Source: CAZIAK01 sp964537035 (GTDB taxonomy: Bacteria; Planctomycetota; B15-G4). Taken from it: DNA of 64,000 nt. Location of the stretch: contig CAZIAK010000002.1 in assembly GCA_964537035.1 (NCBI GenBank), positions 62,001 to 126,000 of the forward strand, in the 5' to 3' direction. The translations under genes and the position numbers were made by a program. Below, piece after piece: positions 9,801-16,850 of the stretch; within the stretch, counting starts at the first letter, position 1; each line of letters begins with the position of its first letter. Below the pieces are notes generated by a model. That model was not told the DNA's origin. It saw only the letters and a program-made list of their open reading frames with translations, and did not search any database.

Positions 9801-10580
9801 GGCGCGGGCTTCGGTTTCGACGGGGCCTGCGCCGTGCACACGCACATGACCAACACGCGCATCACCGATCCCGAGGTGCTCGAGCAACGACACCCGGTGG
9901 TGCTGCGGCGTTTTGCCGTGCGCCGAGGGTCGGGGGGCCAGGGTGTGTGGCGCGGCGGCGATGGCGTGCTGCGTGAACTCGAGTTCACTCGCCCGCTGAC
10001 GGCGTCCCTGCTCGCCGAGCGCCGACGGCACCCGCCCTTTGGTCTGCACGGTGGCGGCAGTGGTCAGAGCGGGCAACAAGCCCTCACCCATCGCGGGGTG
10101 CTCCTGCTCACACCGGGGGGCGGCGGCTACGTCCCCACCCAGGAGCAGTGGGCAGCCATGGACGGCACCCTGGCCCGTCAGCTCTTTCGTGAGCAGCGCT
10201 GGACTGGCCCCACCGCGGGCATCGCGATCCACCGACCCCACGCTCATTTGAGCGTGGTCGCCTCTGCTGAGGCGGACGAGGCGGAAACACTGCTCAGGAA
10301 GGGGCGTGAGCTGCTGCACCGTTCAGCCCCAGGCGTGTCCACACTGCGCCATGCCGGGTCGAACATCGAACTCACCACCGACTTGCCTGCGTACGTTCTT
10401 CGCGGCAACTCAGGCCCAGGGTCGAGCGCCAAACCCTCGGCCCGGCTGCAGCCGGACAGTGATCACGTCTATTTTCTGACGCTGGCAGCGCGTCATGACG
10501 AGGCCGCGCCCCCCTTGCCCATGCCGCACCACTCCGGGGCCGACGGACGCCTGCTGATTCTTGACCCGCAGGACCACTGA
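6804..10580 (+). CDS. Fused 5-oxoprolinase / hydantoinase (HyuA-HyuB)
   Basis: 1258 residues. The first half (about 1-625) is the HyuA/oxoprolinase ATP-binding type: DRGGTFTDVV at the N-terminus, GTTVATNALLER, and GLDMGGTSTDV at about 255-266. The second half is HyuB-type, starting at about residue 631 (DPVTLEVMSN), with VHLGAMGETV and ending in TPGGGGYV near residue 1105. Fusion of both halves is the arrangement of ATP-dependent 5-oxoprolinase, which opens 5-oxo-L-proline to glutamate; a hydantoinase or acetone-carboxylase-like substrate cannot be excluded. Unusually, about 150 residues follow the GGGGY motif, which is normally close to the C-terminus; this tail uses more A/T-ending codons and has no recognised domain. 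It starts just after an extended -10 element. A cytoplasmic amidohydrolase role is inferred. Confidence 0.85.
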   Translation: MGWRIFLDRGGTFTDVVAEDARGRVHVEKLLSAPADGSDPLATATAGRVVDELRMGTTVATNALLERQGARVLLLTTKGFGDILEIASQERPDIFALQIHKRQLLHEAVAEIDERILVDGQIERPLDSGAVRQAASGFDHVAVLFMHSWINPAHELAAEVALKAAGVSHVTLSHRVAAQIGLVARGDTTMADAYLTPLLRASVARAAGAQRRVLCMQSSGGLTSAEHFSGKDAILSGPAGGVVACAEVARASGAEKLIGLDMGGTSTDVCRYDGSFERVYESVTAGVRLATPMLNIVTVAAGGGSILTEQDGRWRVGPASAGANPGPACYGRGGPATVTDANLVLGRLRPEFFPHLNLDVRAATERLAAFGEPRAAAQGFIAIAVDNMAAAIRRISVGRGYDPREYALCAFGGAGGQHACAVARELGMTKVILHPLAGVLSAYGIGLADVSHHAVTPLTTAGFDGAPVFPVEQARAALGDEPFEHIDVLRSIDVRYVGGHSTLNVPWGDDWRDAFALEHRQTFGFDRPGHGLEITAARVDAIGRVPGLPLPTKPGVAHVPEPFQAPGHGGDQAVYRRQDLSGGATFDGPALVVEDNATTVVEAGWTATIDDHGQLLLHDHGATAPQLSGQRDPVTLEVMSNLFMSMATQMGEHLRRVAHSTNIKERLDFSCALFDGAGQLVANAPHIPVHLGAMGETVRQLMADHDLQDGDAWLINDPYRGGSHLPDLTVVTPLFRDGRLACLVANRGHHADVGGSTPGSMPTDSTSLADEGALFSGQLLLRDGRLIEDEVRAVFDSAGTRDTDERMADLAAQVAANREGARLFQEVCDRHGTHIIAAWMDHVLDNGAEVMADVVSRLGSGQFADRLDDGSVVAVSITVNEGRALIDFSGTSPALRGNLNAPRAVTRAAVLYVFRTLAARDIPLNEGCARVLDIVIPEGSLLDPPSPHAVVGGNVETSQRVVDVLYGALGVLAAAQGTMNNLTFGDDSFGYYETVCGGAGAGFGFDGACAVHTHMTNTRITDPEVLEQRHPVVLRRFAVRRGSGGQGVWRGGDGVLRELEFTRPLTASLLAERRRHPPFGLHGGGSGQSGQQALTHRGVLLLTPGGGGYVPTQEQWAAMDGTLARQLFREQRWTGPTAGIAIHRPHAHLSVVASAEADEAETLLRKGRELLHRSAPGVSTLRHAGSNIELTTDLPAYVLRGNSGPGSSAKPSARLQPDSDHVYFLTLAARHDEAAPPLPMPHHSGADGRLLILDPQDH
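10238..10257. repeat. Perfect 9-bp inverted repeat inside the 5-oxoprolinase tail
   Basis: CCACGCTCA and TGAGCGTGG are separated by two T residues. It lies in the atypical 3' part of the 5-oxoprolinase gene. It could be a protein-binding palindrome or an mRNA hairpin; no function is established. Confidence 0.4.
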
Positions 10581-10592
10581 TAGGTTGCTCTT

Positions 10593-10620
10593 ACCTCTCG
10601 CATGAGAGGTGCTAACCTCT
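10593..10620 (+). promoter_or_regulatory. Competing hairpins and extended -10 before the small Cys-rich gene
   Basis: ACCTCTC (10593-10599), GAGAGGT (10604-10610) and ACCTCT (10615-10620) follow each other, so the middle copy can pair with either flank. The extended -10-like TGCTAACCT (10610-10618) ends seven bases before the ATG at 10626. The repeat could be an operator at the promoter or, if transcribed from upstream, an RNA switch. Confidence 0.4.
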
Positions 10621-10625
10621 TCGCC

Positions 10626-10907
10626 ATGGCTACCGGACCTTCTCCCGCGCTCCTCGAAGATCCACGATTCGACGACGTGGTCTCCACCGCTGCACGACGC
10701 CAAGGGCTGACACCCGAGTTCGAAGAGTCCATTCGGCAACTCGTCAGTGGCAGCGCAGACCCAGGCTCGTTCGGCTGCTGCAACTGCGGCTGTCGCCCCT
10801 GCTCAAAAGACTTCCTGCGCGCCGCCGAAGAGGTCCTGAAAACCCTGGCCGATCCTCCGGCCAAGCCCGCCTGGTGGCAACGCCTCCTAGGCCGGGACAA
10901 GAGCTGA
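10626..10907 (+). CDS. Small cysteine-cluster protein of unknown function
   Basis: 93 residues from the ATG at 10626; an ATG at 10602 is also in frame but lies inside an inverted repeat. The only striking feature is the motif FGCCNCGCRPCSKD near the middle, five cysteines within nine residues, flanked by predicted helices (EFEESIRQLV and DFLRAAEEVLKTL). This could bind zinc or an Fe-S or copper centre. The C-terminus is short and basic (WWQRLLGRDKS). I do not recognise the family. No signal peptide, so probably cytoplasmic. It is separated from the 5-oxoprolinase by 45 bases and has its own probable promoter. Confidence 0.6.
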   Translation: MATGPSPALLEDPRFDDVVSTAARRQGLTPEFEESIRQLVSGSADPGSFGCCNCGCRPCSKDFLRAAEEVLKTLADPPAKPAWWQRLLGRDKS

Positions 10908-10927
10908 CAAACCTCCGAAGCCGTTGG

Positions 10928-11035
10928 CCACCGGCCTCACCGGGGACTGCGTCACCAAGAAACGAACTCCCCCAAAGGCCAACGTCGCCTCTCTCCACCG
11001 GGGAGGGCGTCCCTCGCCACCAAGAGAGCGACCAG
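10928..11035. repeat. Intergenic repeat, copy 1 (two partial tandem units)
   Basis: Lies between convergent genes. The segment from about 10965 to 11025 resembles 25490-25560: both run AACxCCCCC, AAGGCCA, GTCGCC/T, TCTCTCCACCGG, GAGGG, GTCCCT, then CACCAAG. A shorter related unit (CTCACCGGGGA then CACCAAGAAACGAAC) begins near 10935. This looks like a small dispersed non-coding element in convergent spacers, possibly a bidirectional terminator or REP-like unit. Confidence 0.5.
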
Positions 11036-11047
11036 TAGCGCTGCCCC

Positions 11048-14000
11048 CTACCCTGGGTCAAGACTGATGAAGCCCTCTGCATCGATGCGCACGATGAGCT
11101 CTGTATCGAGCACCGGCAAGCCAGCCTCACCCCTCGACGAAGCCTCGTCGGTGCTCGCAACGCGCAACACACTGGCACCGCTGACCCGCAGCCGCCCCGG
11201 CGAACCGGGTGGCAACTCGGCACCTGTCTCTGGGTCGATCACATCGATGGACACGCCGGGCAGGGGGTGCCCCACGGTCCCCTCTCGATGGCCCTTCTGA
11301 AACACGCCTTCCTGGCGCACGTCGGGGATGTTCATGGCCACCACCGAGCTGGCCCCCTCCAACGACAGCAGGGCCATGGGACGGAGGCCAAAGGCGTCGG
11401 CAAACGATGACAACGTGGCAGCATCGGGCACCCCGTCGCCACAGGTCACCAGGCGCAGTCCACCCAACGTGTCCGGGCGCGCGTGGGCGATGAGCTCTTC
11501 GAGAAGGGACGGTGTGGCAGGCAACAGGGTCAGGTTCAGGCTCTGCACCAGCTTGCCGACCGCGCGCCCGGGGCTGTCCTGCCCCGCTTCAGGCCAGGCC
11601 ATGGGCAGGCCCGCCAGGAGCGGCAGCCACTGGGCCATCACCAGCCCGTGGCAGCGGGACGTGGACAGCCAGGCCATCAGGGCGTCGTCGCCGGTGAGGC
11701 CCATCACCTGGCGCAGTCCCTCGACCTTGACCCGCAGCTGAAAGTGGCTGTGTTGAGAAAGGACGGCGCCGTTGAGCAGGGCAACCGCCGGGTCGCTGGA
11801 GCGAGCCGGCCGTCCTCTGCAGGCCAGGGCCGCCGCCAGTCGACCGGGGAGCAGGGCCAAGACGCCGACGACCAGGCGCTCCCGGGCCCCGCCCTGCCCG
11901 GGCACCAGCTCATCGAAGCGCAGGGGCAGCGCCACCTGCGGCGTCGAGGCCTCGGGCCCGTCGCCTCGGGGGCTCACATCGATCTGCGCCTCGCAGCCTG
12001 CCGCCTCCAGGGCCGCACCGTCTCCCGCTTCGGCGATCAAGCAGGGCACACGCCCTGCCAGCAGCAACGCCAGCTGGGTCACCAGGCCATTGATGCCGGG
12101 AGGCCCCACAACGGCCACCACTCGAGCCGCTCCCAGGCGTGGGTGCAACCTGCGAGCCAGCAGTACAGAGCGAGCCAACAACCGTGCCACGGAGAGACTG
12201 CGCCGACCGTCGTGCAAGGTCTTGCCGAAGCTGCGCCGCCCCTCGTGCAGCAGGGTGATGTGCAGGGGCTTCCAGTCGCGCTGACGGTGAGCCCAGGCCT
12301 CGCTGGAGAGCTTGCGGATGGCGTGACGCACCGTGGCCGGCTCGCTCGTAGGCGGCAGGGCCTCCCCGTAGGTCACGGTCACCGGGTAGGGCAACGAGCG
12401 GGGGATCTTGAACAGGAACCGCCCGCCCTCGTGACTGAGCGCCGAACCCCACAAGCCGCCCAGGTGCACGGGGATGATCGGTGCCTCCCGCCCTGCGATC
12501 ACCTTCTGGAAGCCGGTGCGAAACGGGAGCATGTGCCCCAGGCGCGTCACCGCACCCTCGCCGAAGATGACCACCAGCTTGCCCTCGTCGAGCAGATCGC
12601 CAGCCCGGCGCAACGACTCGCGGGTCAGCGCCGGGTCGTCCCCCGAGGCCACGGGGATGCAGCCCACCAGCTTGAACAGCCAGTGCATGGGCCACCACTC
12701 GTAGTAGCCCCGGTACATCAAGAAGTGCATCCCGCGCCGGGTGGTCGCCGACAAGATCAACGCGTCGACCCAGCTCACGTGGTTGACCAGCAGCAGGGCA
12801 CCGCCGGTCCTGGGCAGCCGCTCTTCGTGGAGCACGTTGATGCGATAGAAGGTGTGGGCCAACAGCCAGGCGATGAAGCGCAGGAAGGCGTAGGGCAGCA
12901 GACGCAGGCTGACAAAGGTGCCGGCGAAGGCCAGGCCTGCGATGACCAAGAACTGCTGCCTGAAGCTGAACTCGAAGGCCCTTGGCAGCCAAAGAAAAAG
13001 GGCCGAGAGGGCGATGCCCAGAAAGCCCACCATGTTGCCGAAGGCCAGAAAGCGCCCCTTCTGTCCCTCGGGTGCGGACTGCTGCAACAGGGCCCAGAGG
13101 GGCACGATGTACAGACCGCCGGCCATGCCCATGACCAGACAGGCAGCGAAGGGCGCCCACAAGCCCCGGACCAACAGCTGGTTGAGCACAGCTTGCACCG
13201 AGCCCCCGTCGACCGCAGCCATCCATTGGGCCCAGTCGCTGGGGAGGGGCACGGGCACCACCTCGACCAGGGCCAGGCCCAGCAAACCCACGCTCATGGT
13301 CAAGGCGCCCAGAGGCACCAGCCCCAGCTCGACCCGGCCGCCAGACCAGCGACCGGCCAGCACCGAGCCCAGGCCAATGCCCAGGGTCGCCGTGGCAGCG
13401 AGAGAGCCTGCGCCGGCCCTGCTGGTCAGCTGCAGCTCTTGCAAGGCGTAGTCGGGCAGGTTGATCTGCAGACAGGCCACGAGCAGATAGAAGTGCATGT
13501 TGCCGAGAATCGTGAACAGCAGGGTGCGGTCGGCCAATACGACCTTGGCGGTCTCGGCCAGGTCGGGCAAGGGGTTGCGCACCAGACGCAGCCCCGGGTG
13601 GGCGGCTGCGACCATGGGCACTCCCATGGCCACCACCGTGCCCACCGCGGCGAAGCCCACGAACCAAAACGCGCCGATGGCCAACGAGTCGGCGTAGGCG
13701 TCCGAGATGAACCCGCCGGCGACCTGCCCGGCCACGATGGCGACCATGGTGGTCAGCTGCACCAGGCCGTTGGCCCGCACCAGGCTGCGCTCGTCGATGG
13801 TCTCGGCCAGGTAGCCGTACTTGGCCGGGCCGAAGAAGGCGCTCTGGGTGCTCATGAACAAGAGCACCACCAGCAGCAGCCACAGCTCACCGGTGGCGAA
13901 GGCCGCCACTCCTGCGAGCATGACCAACACCTCGCCCACCTTGGCCCAGCGGATCACTTGGGTCTTGGAGACCCTGTCCGCCACCGAGCCAGCCAGGGCC

Positions 14001-14191
14001 GCGAAGACCACGAACGGCATGGCGAACAACAGCTGAGAGGCTCCGAACCAGCGCCCCTTCTCCGCCTCGTCGATGGCCATGGCCTGGATGAAGAAGATCA
14101 CAGCGAAGCGGAAGGCATTGTCGTTGAAGGCCCCCAGAAACTGGGTGCACAGATACGACGAGAATCCGCGGGTCTTGAGACCGAGGGCCAT
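11048..14191 (-). CDS. Aas-like fusion: MFS lysophospholipid transporter, acyltransferase, degenerate AMP-binding domain
   Basis: 1047 residues. Residues 1-420 are a 12-segment major facilitator domain like LplT (starts FLGAFNDNAFRF; GPAKYGYLAE). Residues of about 440-640 are a PlsC-type acyltransferase: NHVSWVD holds the catalytic H471-x4-D476 pair, and FGEGAVTRLG stands for the usual FPEG..(S/T) motif. The remainder (about 650-1047) aligns with an acyl-ACP synthetase, but the nucleotide P-loop is missing: the sequence passes straight from VALLNG to AVLSQHSHF, and it stops at IDAEGFISLDPG before the hinge and the catalytic-Lys subdomain. The fusion is predicted to import lysophospholipids across the inner membrane and re-acylate them; the third domain probably cannot activate fatty acids. 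It diverges from an amidohydrolase gene 32-44 bases away. Confidence 0.85.
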   Translation of the reverse strand: MALGLKTRGFSSYLCTQFLGAFNDNAFRFAVIFFIQAMAIDEAEKGRWFGASQLLFAMPFVVFAALAGSVADRVSKTQVIRWAKVGEVLVMLAGVAAFATGELWLLLVVLLFMSTQSAFFGPAKYGYLAETIDERSLVRANGLVQLTTMVAIVAGQVAGGFISDAYADSLAIGAFWFVGFAAVGTVVAMGVPMVAAAHPGLRLVRNPLPDLAETAKVVLADRTLLFTILGNMHFYLLVACLQINLPDYALQELQLTSRAGAGSLAATATLGIGLGSVLAGRWSGGRVELGLVPLGALTMSVGLLGLALVEVVPVPLPSDWAQWMAAVDGGSVQAVLNQLLVRGLWAPFAACLVMGMAGGLYIVPLWALLQQSAPEGQKGRFLAFGNMVGFLGIALSALFLWLPRAFEFSFRQQFLVIAGLAFAGTFVSLRLLPYAFLRFIAWLLAHTFYRINVLHEERLPRTGGALLLVNHVSWVDALILSATTRRGMHFLMYRGYYEWWPMHWLFKLVGCIPVASGDDPALTRESLRRAGDLLDEGKLVVIFGEGAVTRLGHMLPFRTGFQKVIAGREAPIIPVHLGGLWGSALSHEGGRFLFKIPRSLPYPVTVTYGEALPPTSEPATVRHAIRKLSSEAWAHRQRDWKPLHITLLHEGRRSFGKTLHDGRRSLSVARLLARSVLLARRLHPRLGAARVVAVVGPPGINGLVTQLALLLAGRVPCLIAEAGDGAALEAAGCEAQIDVSPRGDGPEASTPQVALPLRFDELVPGQGGARERLVVGVLALLPGRLAAALACRGRPARSSDPAVALLNGAVLSQHSHFQLRVKVEGLRQVMGLTGDDALMAWLSTSRCHGLVMAQWLPLLAGLPMAWPEAGQDSPGRAVGKLVQSLNLTLLPATPSLLEELIAHARPDTLGGLRLVTCGDGVPDAATLSSFADAFGLRPMALLSLEGASSVVAMNIPDVRQEGVFQKGHREGTVGHPLPGVSIDVIDPETGAELPPGSPGRLRVSGASVLRVASTDEASSRGEAGLPVLDTELIVRIDAEGFISLDPG

Positions 14192-14219
14192 GGCCGCACA
14201 GTCTAGCGACCGGAGCCGG

Positions 14220-14228
14220 TGTTATGAT
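14220..14228 (+). promoter_or_regulatory. Extended -10 element of the amidohydrolase gene (leaderless-type)
   Basis: TGT-TATGAT is followed by seven bases and the ATG at 14236. This favours 14236 over the in-frame ATG at 14224, which overlaps the -10 hexamer itself. No Shine-Dalgarno sequence is visible. Confidence 0.5.
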
Positions 14229-14235
14229 CCCGGCC

Positions 14236-15141
14236 ATGAACACCCAGGACGCACACACCCATTTCTTTGGCCACAGCTTCTTCTCCACCCTGGCCAAGCT
14301 CTCCCCCCGCCCGGACGACGAAGACACGTTGCTCGCAGAGGTTTCCGAGCGGGCAGGCCTCGAGATTCCTGACGCCGATCCCATCGCCCACGCCGATCGC
14401 TGGCTGGCCGAAATGGACACGTCCCAGGTGCAGCGCATGGTCACCTTCGCCAGCCTGCCCACCGAGGCGGAGGCGGTGGCGGCCGCGGCGCGGCACGGGG
14501 CAGGACGGCTTGTGCCCTACACAGTGGTCGATCCCACGGCAGAGAAGTCCCTGGCATTTGCCGAGAAGGCCCTCTCTGAGATGGGCTTCCGGGGCCTGCT
14601 GCTGTTTCCGGCCATGCACCATTTTGATGTCTCCGGAGCGGCCATGGACCCCTTCTATGACCTGGCCCACCAGCACAACGCCCCCATCGTGGTGCACTGT
14701 GGCGTGTTGCAGGTGAAGCTTCGCGACCTGGTCGGGCTGCCCCGTCCCTACGACCTCTCTTACGCGAACCCCCTGTCGGTGATTCCGGCTGGCAACCGCT
14801 TTCCCGAGCTGACCTTCGTCATCCCCCACTTCGGGGGCGGCTTCTTCAGGGAGGCGCTCATGGCGGGGCTGCAGTGCGAGAACGTCATGCTCGACAGCTC
14901 GTCCAGCAACAGCTGGATGGTCAGCGACCCGGGCATGCTCAGCCTCTCACGGATCTTCCGCAAGGTCATCGACGCCATCGGGGCAGACCGCATCCTGTTC
15001 GGCACGGACTCGTGCACCTTCCCCCGGGGTTACCGCACGGACATCCGCGATCTGCAGCTCGAGGCCTTGCGCAGCGCGGGGGCCACGGACGGCCAGATCA
15101 CCCGGATCTACAGCGAAAACATGCTGGCCCTGCTGCCCTGA
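14236..15141 (+). CDS. Amidohydrolase family protein (ACMSD-like TIM barrel)
   Basis: About 301 residues from the ATG at 14236. The N-terminal QDAHTHFFGH holds the HxH metal pair at the end of beta-strand 1. Further motifs are PIVVHCG, the IPHFGGG loop, and RILFGTDS with the conserved Asp near the C-terminus. This is the amidohydrolase-2 branch that includes metal-dependent decarboxylases (aminocarboxymuconate-semialdehyde decarboxylase, gamma-resorcylate decarboxylase) and hydrolases. The substrate cannot be told from sequence. Cytoplasmic, no signal peptide. It diverges from the Aas-like gene and converges with the Rrf2 gene. Confidence 0.8.
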   Translation: MNTQDAHTHFFGHSFFSTLAKLSPRPDDEDTLLAEVSERAGLEIPDADPIAHADRWLAEMDTSQVQRMVTFASLPTEAEAVAAAARHGAGRLVPYTVVDPTAEKSLAFAEKALSEMGFRGLLLFPAMHHFDVSGAAMDPFYDLAHQHNAPIVVHCGVLQVKLRDLVGLPRPYDLSYANPLSVIPAGNRFPELTFVIPHFGGGFFREALMAGLQCENVMLDSSSSNSWMVSDPGMLSLSRIFRKVIDAIGADRILFGTDSCTFPRGYRTDIRDLQLEALRSAGATDGQITRIYSENMLALLP

Positions 15142-15197
15142 CCTCGTTGCCTTGACCCTCTACGGCAGCTGGTCAGACAAGCCCTCGCCCACCGTGC

Positions 15198-15683
15198 TCA
15201 GTCGCTCGGGCCGTCGCCCCCTTCGTCGTCACCGATGGCGGCGTCGGCGACCACCGCCGGACCGGCCAGGCGCTTGGCCGCCAGGTTTTCACCCAGTTCG
15301 GCAAGGGTCATGGCGAAGACCTTCTCCATGAGCTGCTTCTTGAAGTGCTTCCATTCTTCGTGCATCGGGCAGGGCTGATCGTCGTTGCAGTCAGCGAGCC
15401 CCACCACGCAGCGCTGGGTCACATCGATGCCGTCGAGGGCCTCGACCACGTCGTGCACATTGACTTCCACAGCCGGTCGAGCCAGGCGAAAGCCCCCTCC
15501 GCGACCCTTGGCCGAGTTGAGCAGGTCAGCTCGGGCCAGGCGATGGAGGATCTTTCCCAGGAACTGGCGAGGAACAGAAGTGACATCGGCCAGGTCTCGG
15601 GCGAGGATGCGCTCGCCTTCTTCGAGGGTCGAGATATGGGCCAAGGCCCGAATGGCATACTCGATGGTGGCGGAGTAGATCAT
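15198..15683 (-). CDS. Rrf2-family transcriptional regulator with three cluster-type cysteines
   Basis: 161 residues starting MIYSATIEYAIRALAHI, the typical Rrf2 first helix. The winged helix carries VPRQFLGKILHRLARADLL and the wing GRGGGFRLARP. Three cysteines at 92, 99 and 105 match the spacing region that ligates an Fe-S cluster in IscR/NsrR-type members, so it probably senses redox state, nitric oxide or Fe-S status. It is divergently arranged with the bacilliredoxin-like gene, 121 bases apart, suggesting it controls that gene and itself. The C-terminal tail after about residue 135 is acidic and low in complexity. The ATG at 15683 was chosen because it gives the canonical N-terminus; the open frame extends further upstream. 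Confidence 0.88.
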   Translation of the reverse strand: MIYSATIEYAIRALAHISTLEEGERILARDLADVTSVPRQFLGKILHRLARADLLNSAKGRGGGFRLARPAVEVNVHDVVEALDGIDVTQRCVVGLADCNDDQPCPMHEEWKHFKKQLMEKVFAMTLAELGENLAAKRLAGPAVVADAAIGDDEGGDGPSD

Positions 15684-15744
15684 CTCATGCGTCTCTCGGG
15701 CTTCTCTTGAGCTGGCGTAGCCAAGGCTGGCACCGGCGCACTCG

Positions 15745-15756
15745 CCAACCGGTCGG
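15745..15756. promoter_or_regulatory. Possible operator palindrome between Rrf2 and bacilliredoxin genes
   Basis: CCAACCGGTCGG is palindromic at 10 of 12 positions and lies centrally in the divergent spacer. It is a candidate Rrf2 binding site only; no consensus for this regulator is known to me. Confidence 0.2.
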
Positions 15757-15804
15757 CAGCAGCTTACCACCGACACTCACCGTCCCCAGGGCCTTCTCTG
15801 CACC

Positions 15805-16137
15805 ATGAGCCAGACTTCGCTCCACTCTCTCGAGTCCTTCCAGGAGAACCTGGTCGCCCATCCCCGGGTCCTGCTCTTCAAGCACTCGCCTATCTGCCCT
15901 GTCAGCGACGAAGCCCACAGCCACTGGCAGGCTTTTCTGGGGGATCACCCCGAGGTGCCCACCCTGTTCGTGGACGTGATCGCCGATCGCCCCGTGGCCC
16001 GGGGGCTGGCCCAGGAGTGCGGTGTGGCCCATGCCTCGCCCCAGGCCATCCTTTTCTCCCATGGTGTGGCGGTCTGGGATGCCTCTCACGGGGGCATCAC
16101 GGCCGAGACCCTGCGCAGCGCGTGGGCGGCTGACTGA
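15805..16137 (+). CDS. YtxJ-like monothiol bacilliredoxin / thioredoxin-fold protein
   Basis: 110 residues with a thioredoxin-like pattern. The active-site segment LLFKHSPICPVS has a single Cys (C31) before Pro, matching the TCPIS type of YtxJ (BrxC). The C-terminal half shows VDVIADRPVARGLAQECGV, then HASPQAILFSHGVAVWDASH, which also matches that family. YtxJ proteins reduce mixed disulfides between bacillithiol and proteins, so this suggests a bacillithiol-like redox buffer or an adapted monothiol system. It is divergent from a Cys-containing Rrf2 regulator, consistent with redox control. The next gene begins five bases after its stop. Confidence 0.8.
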   Translation: MSQTSLHSLESFQENLVAHPRVLLFKHSPICPVSDEAHSHWQAFLGDHPEVPTLFVDVIADRPVARGLAQECGVAHASPQAILFSHGVAVWDASHGGITAETLRSAWAAD

Positions 16138-16141
16138 GCCC

Positions 16142-16750
16142 ATGGGACCGCCCCTGGCCCACCGCCGAGCACTGCCCCAGCAACGGGCCCGGCACCTGCC
16201 AGGGGCGCTGCTGCTCGCTGCGGCTCTCGGCGGCCTGCCAGCCTGCGATGCGTCAGAAGCGCCCGACGCCGCCCTGGCCACCAAGACCTCGGCGCCGCCG
16301 CCCCCCATCGCCGAGCCTGCGAGTGACCCGTCTCGCTCCACGTTTGCCGGCGACTGGTGGGTGCTCTGCACCGAGCTGCCCCACCAGGCCTTCAAGCTGT
16401 CGCTGCTCGCCCCCCAGGAAGGGGAGGGCTTCTGGGAGGGCTCCTGGATCTCCTTCGACTGGCGCGGCACCGCCCACCAGGGCGCCTTGACCCGGGCCTC
16501 CGCCGCCGTGGCGGTGAGCGCCCACCAAGGGGCGGACGGCACCATCATCATCACGGGCCCGGTCCCCCAGATTGATGCCCAGGGGCTCCCCACAGGAGAC
16601 ACGGGCGACTGGGAACTCACCGTGCAGCGCATCAGCCTGTCCGGGCAACCCCTGCGCTACTCGGGCTCGATGCGTCACAGCGAGACAGCCGACCTGGCCG
16701 TGCCGCTGGCTGTCGAGCTGGAGACCAGCTTCAGGCCCTGGGCTCGCTGA
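16142..16750 (+). CDS. Predicted lipoprotein of unknown function
   Basis: 202 residues. A basic N-terminus is followed by a hydrophobic core (LPGALLLAAALGG) and the lipobox LPAC, giving a lipidated Cys at about residue 36. A Pro/Ala-rich linker follows, then about 140 residues predicted as beta-strands (FAGDWWVLC, GEGFWEGSWISFDW, DGTIIITGPV). This looks like a small beta-barrel or lipocalin-like fold, but no family is recognised. It starts five bases after the bacilliredoxin-like gene, so the two are probably co-transcribed, and it converges on the next minus-strand gene. Confidence 0.7.
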   Translation: MGPPLAHRRALPQQRARHLPGALLLAAALGGLPACDASEAPDAALATKTSAPPPPIAEPASDPSRSTFAGDWWVLCTELPHQAFKLSLLAPQEGEGFWEGSWISFDWRGTAHQGALTRASAAVAVSAHQGADGTIIITGPVPQIDAQGLPTGDTGDWELTVQRISLSGQPLRYSGSMRHSETADLAVPLAVELETSFRPWAR

Positions 16751-16850
16751 GGCAAAGGCGGGTGGCTGAGCCCGCGGCGGGGTACGGGGCCCGGGCGCGA
16801 TCGACGCAGCACCCGGTGAGCGCCCCTTGGACCCGCCGAGCTGCCGACGC

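Noticed and set aside
11483..14206. 907-codon plus-strand open frame rich in Gln, His and Gly
   Set aside because: Antisense shadow of the MFS/acyltransferase fusion; composition is that of reverse-read high-GC coding DNA.
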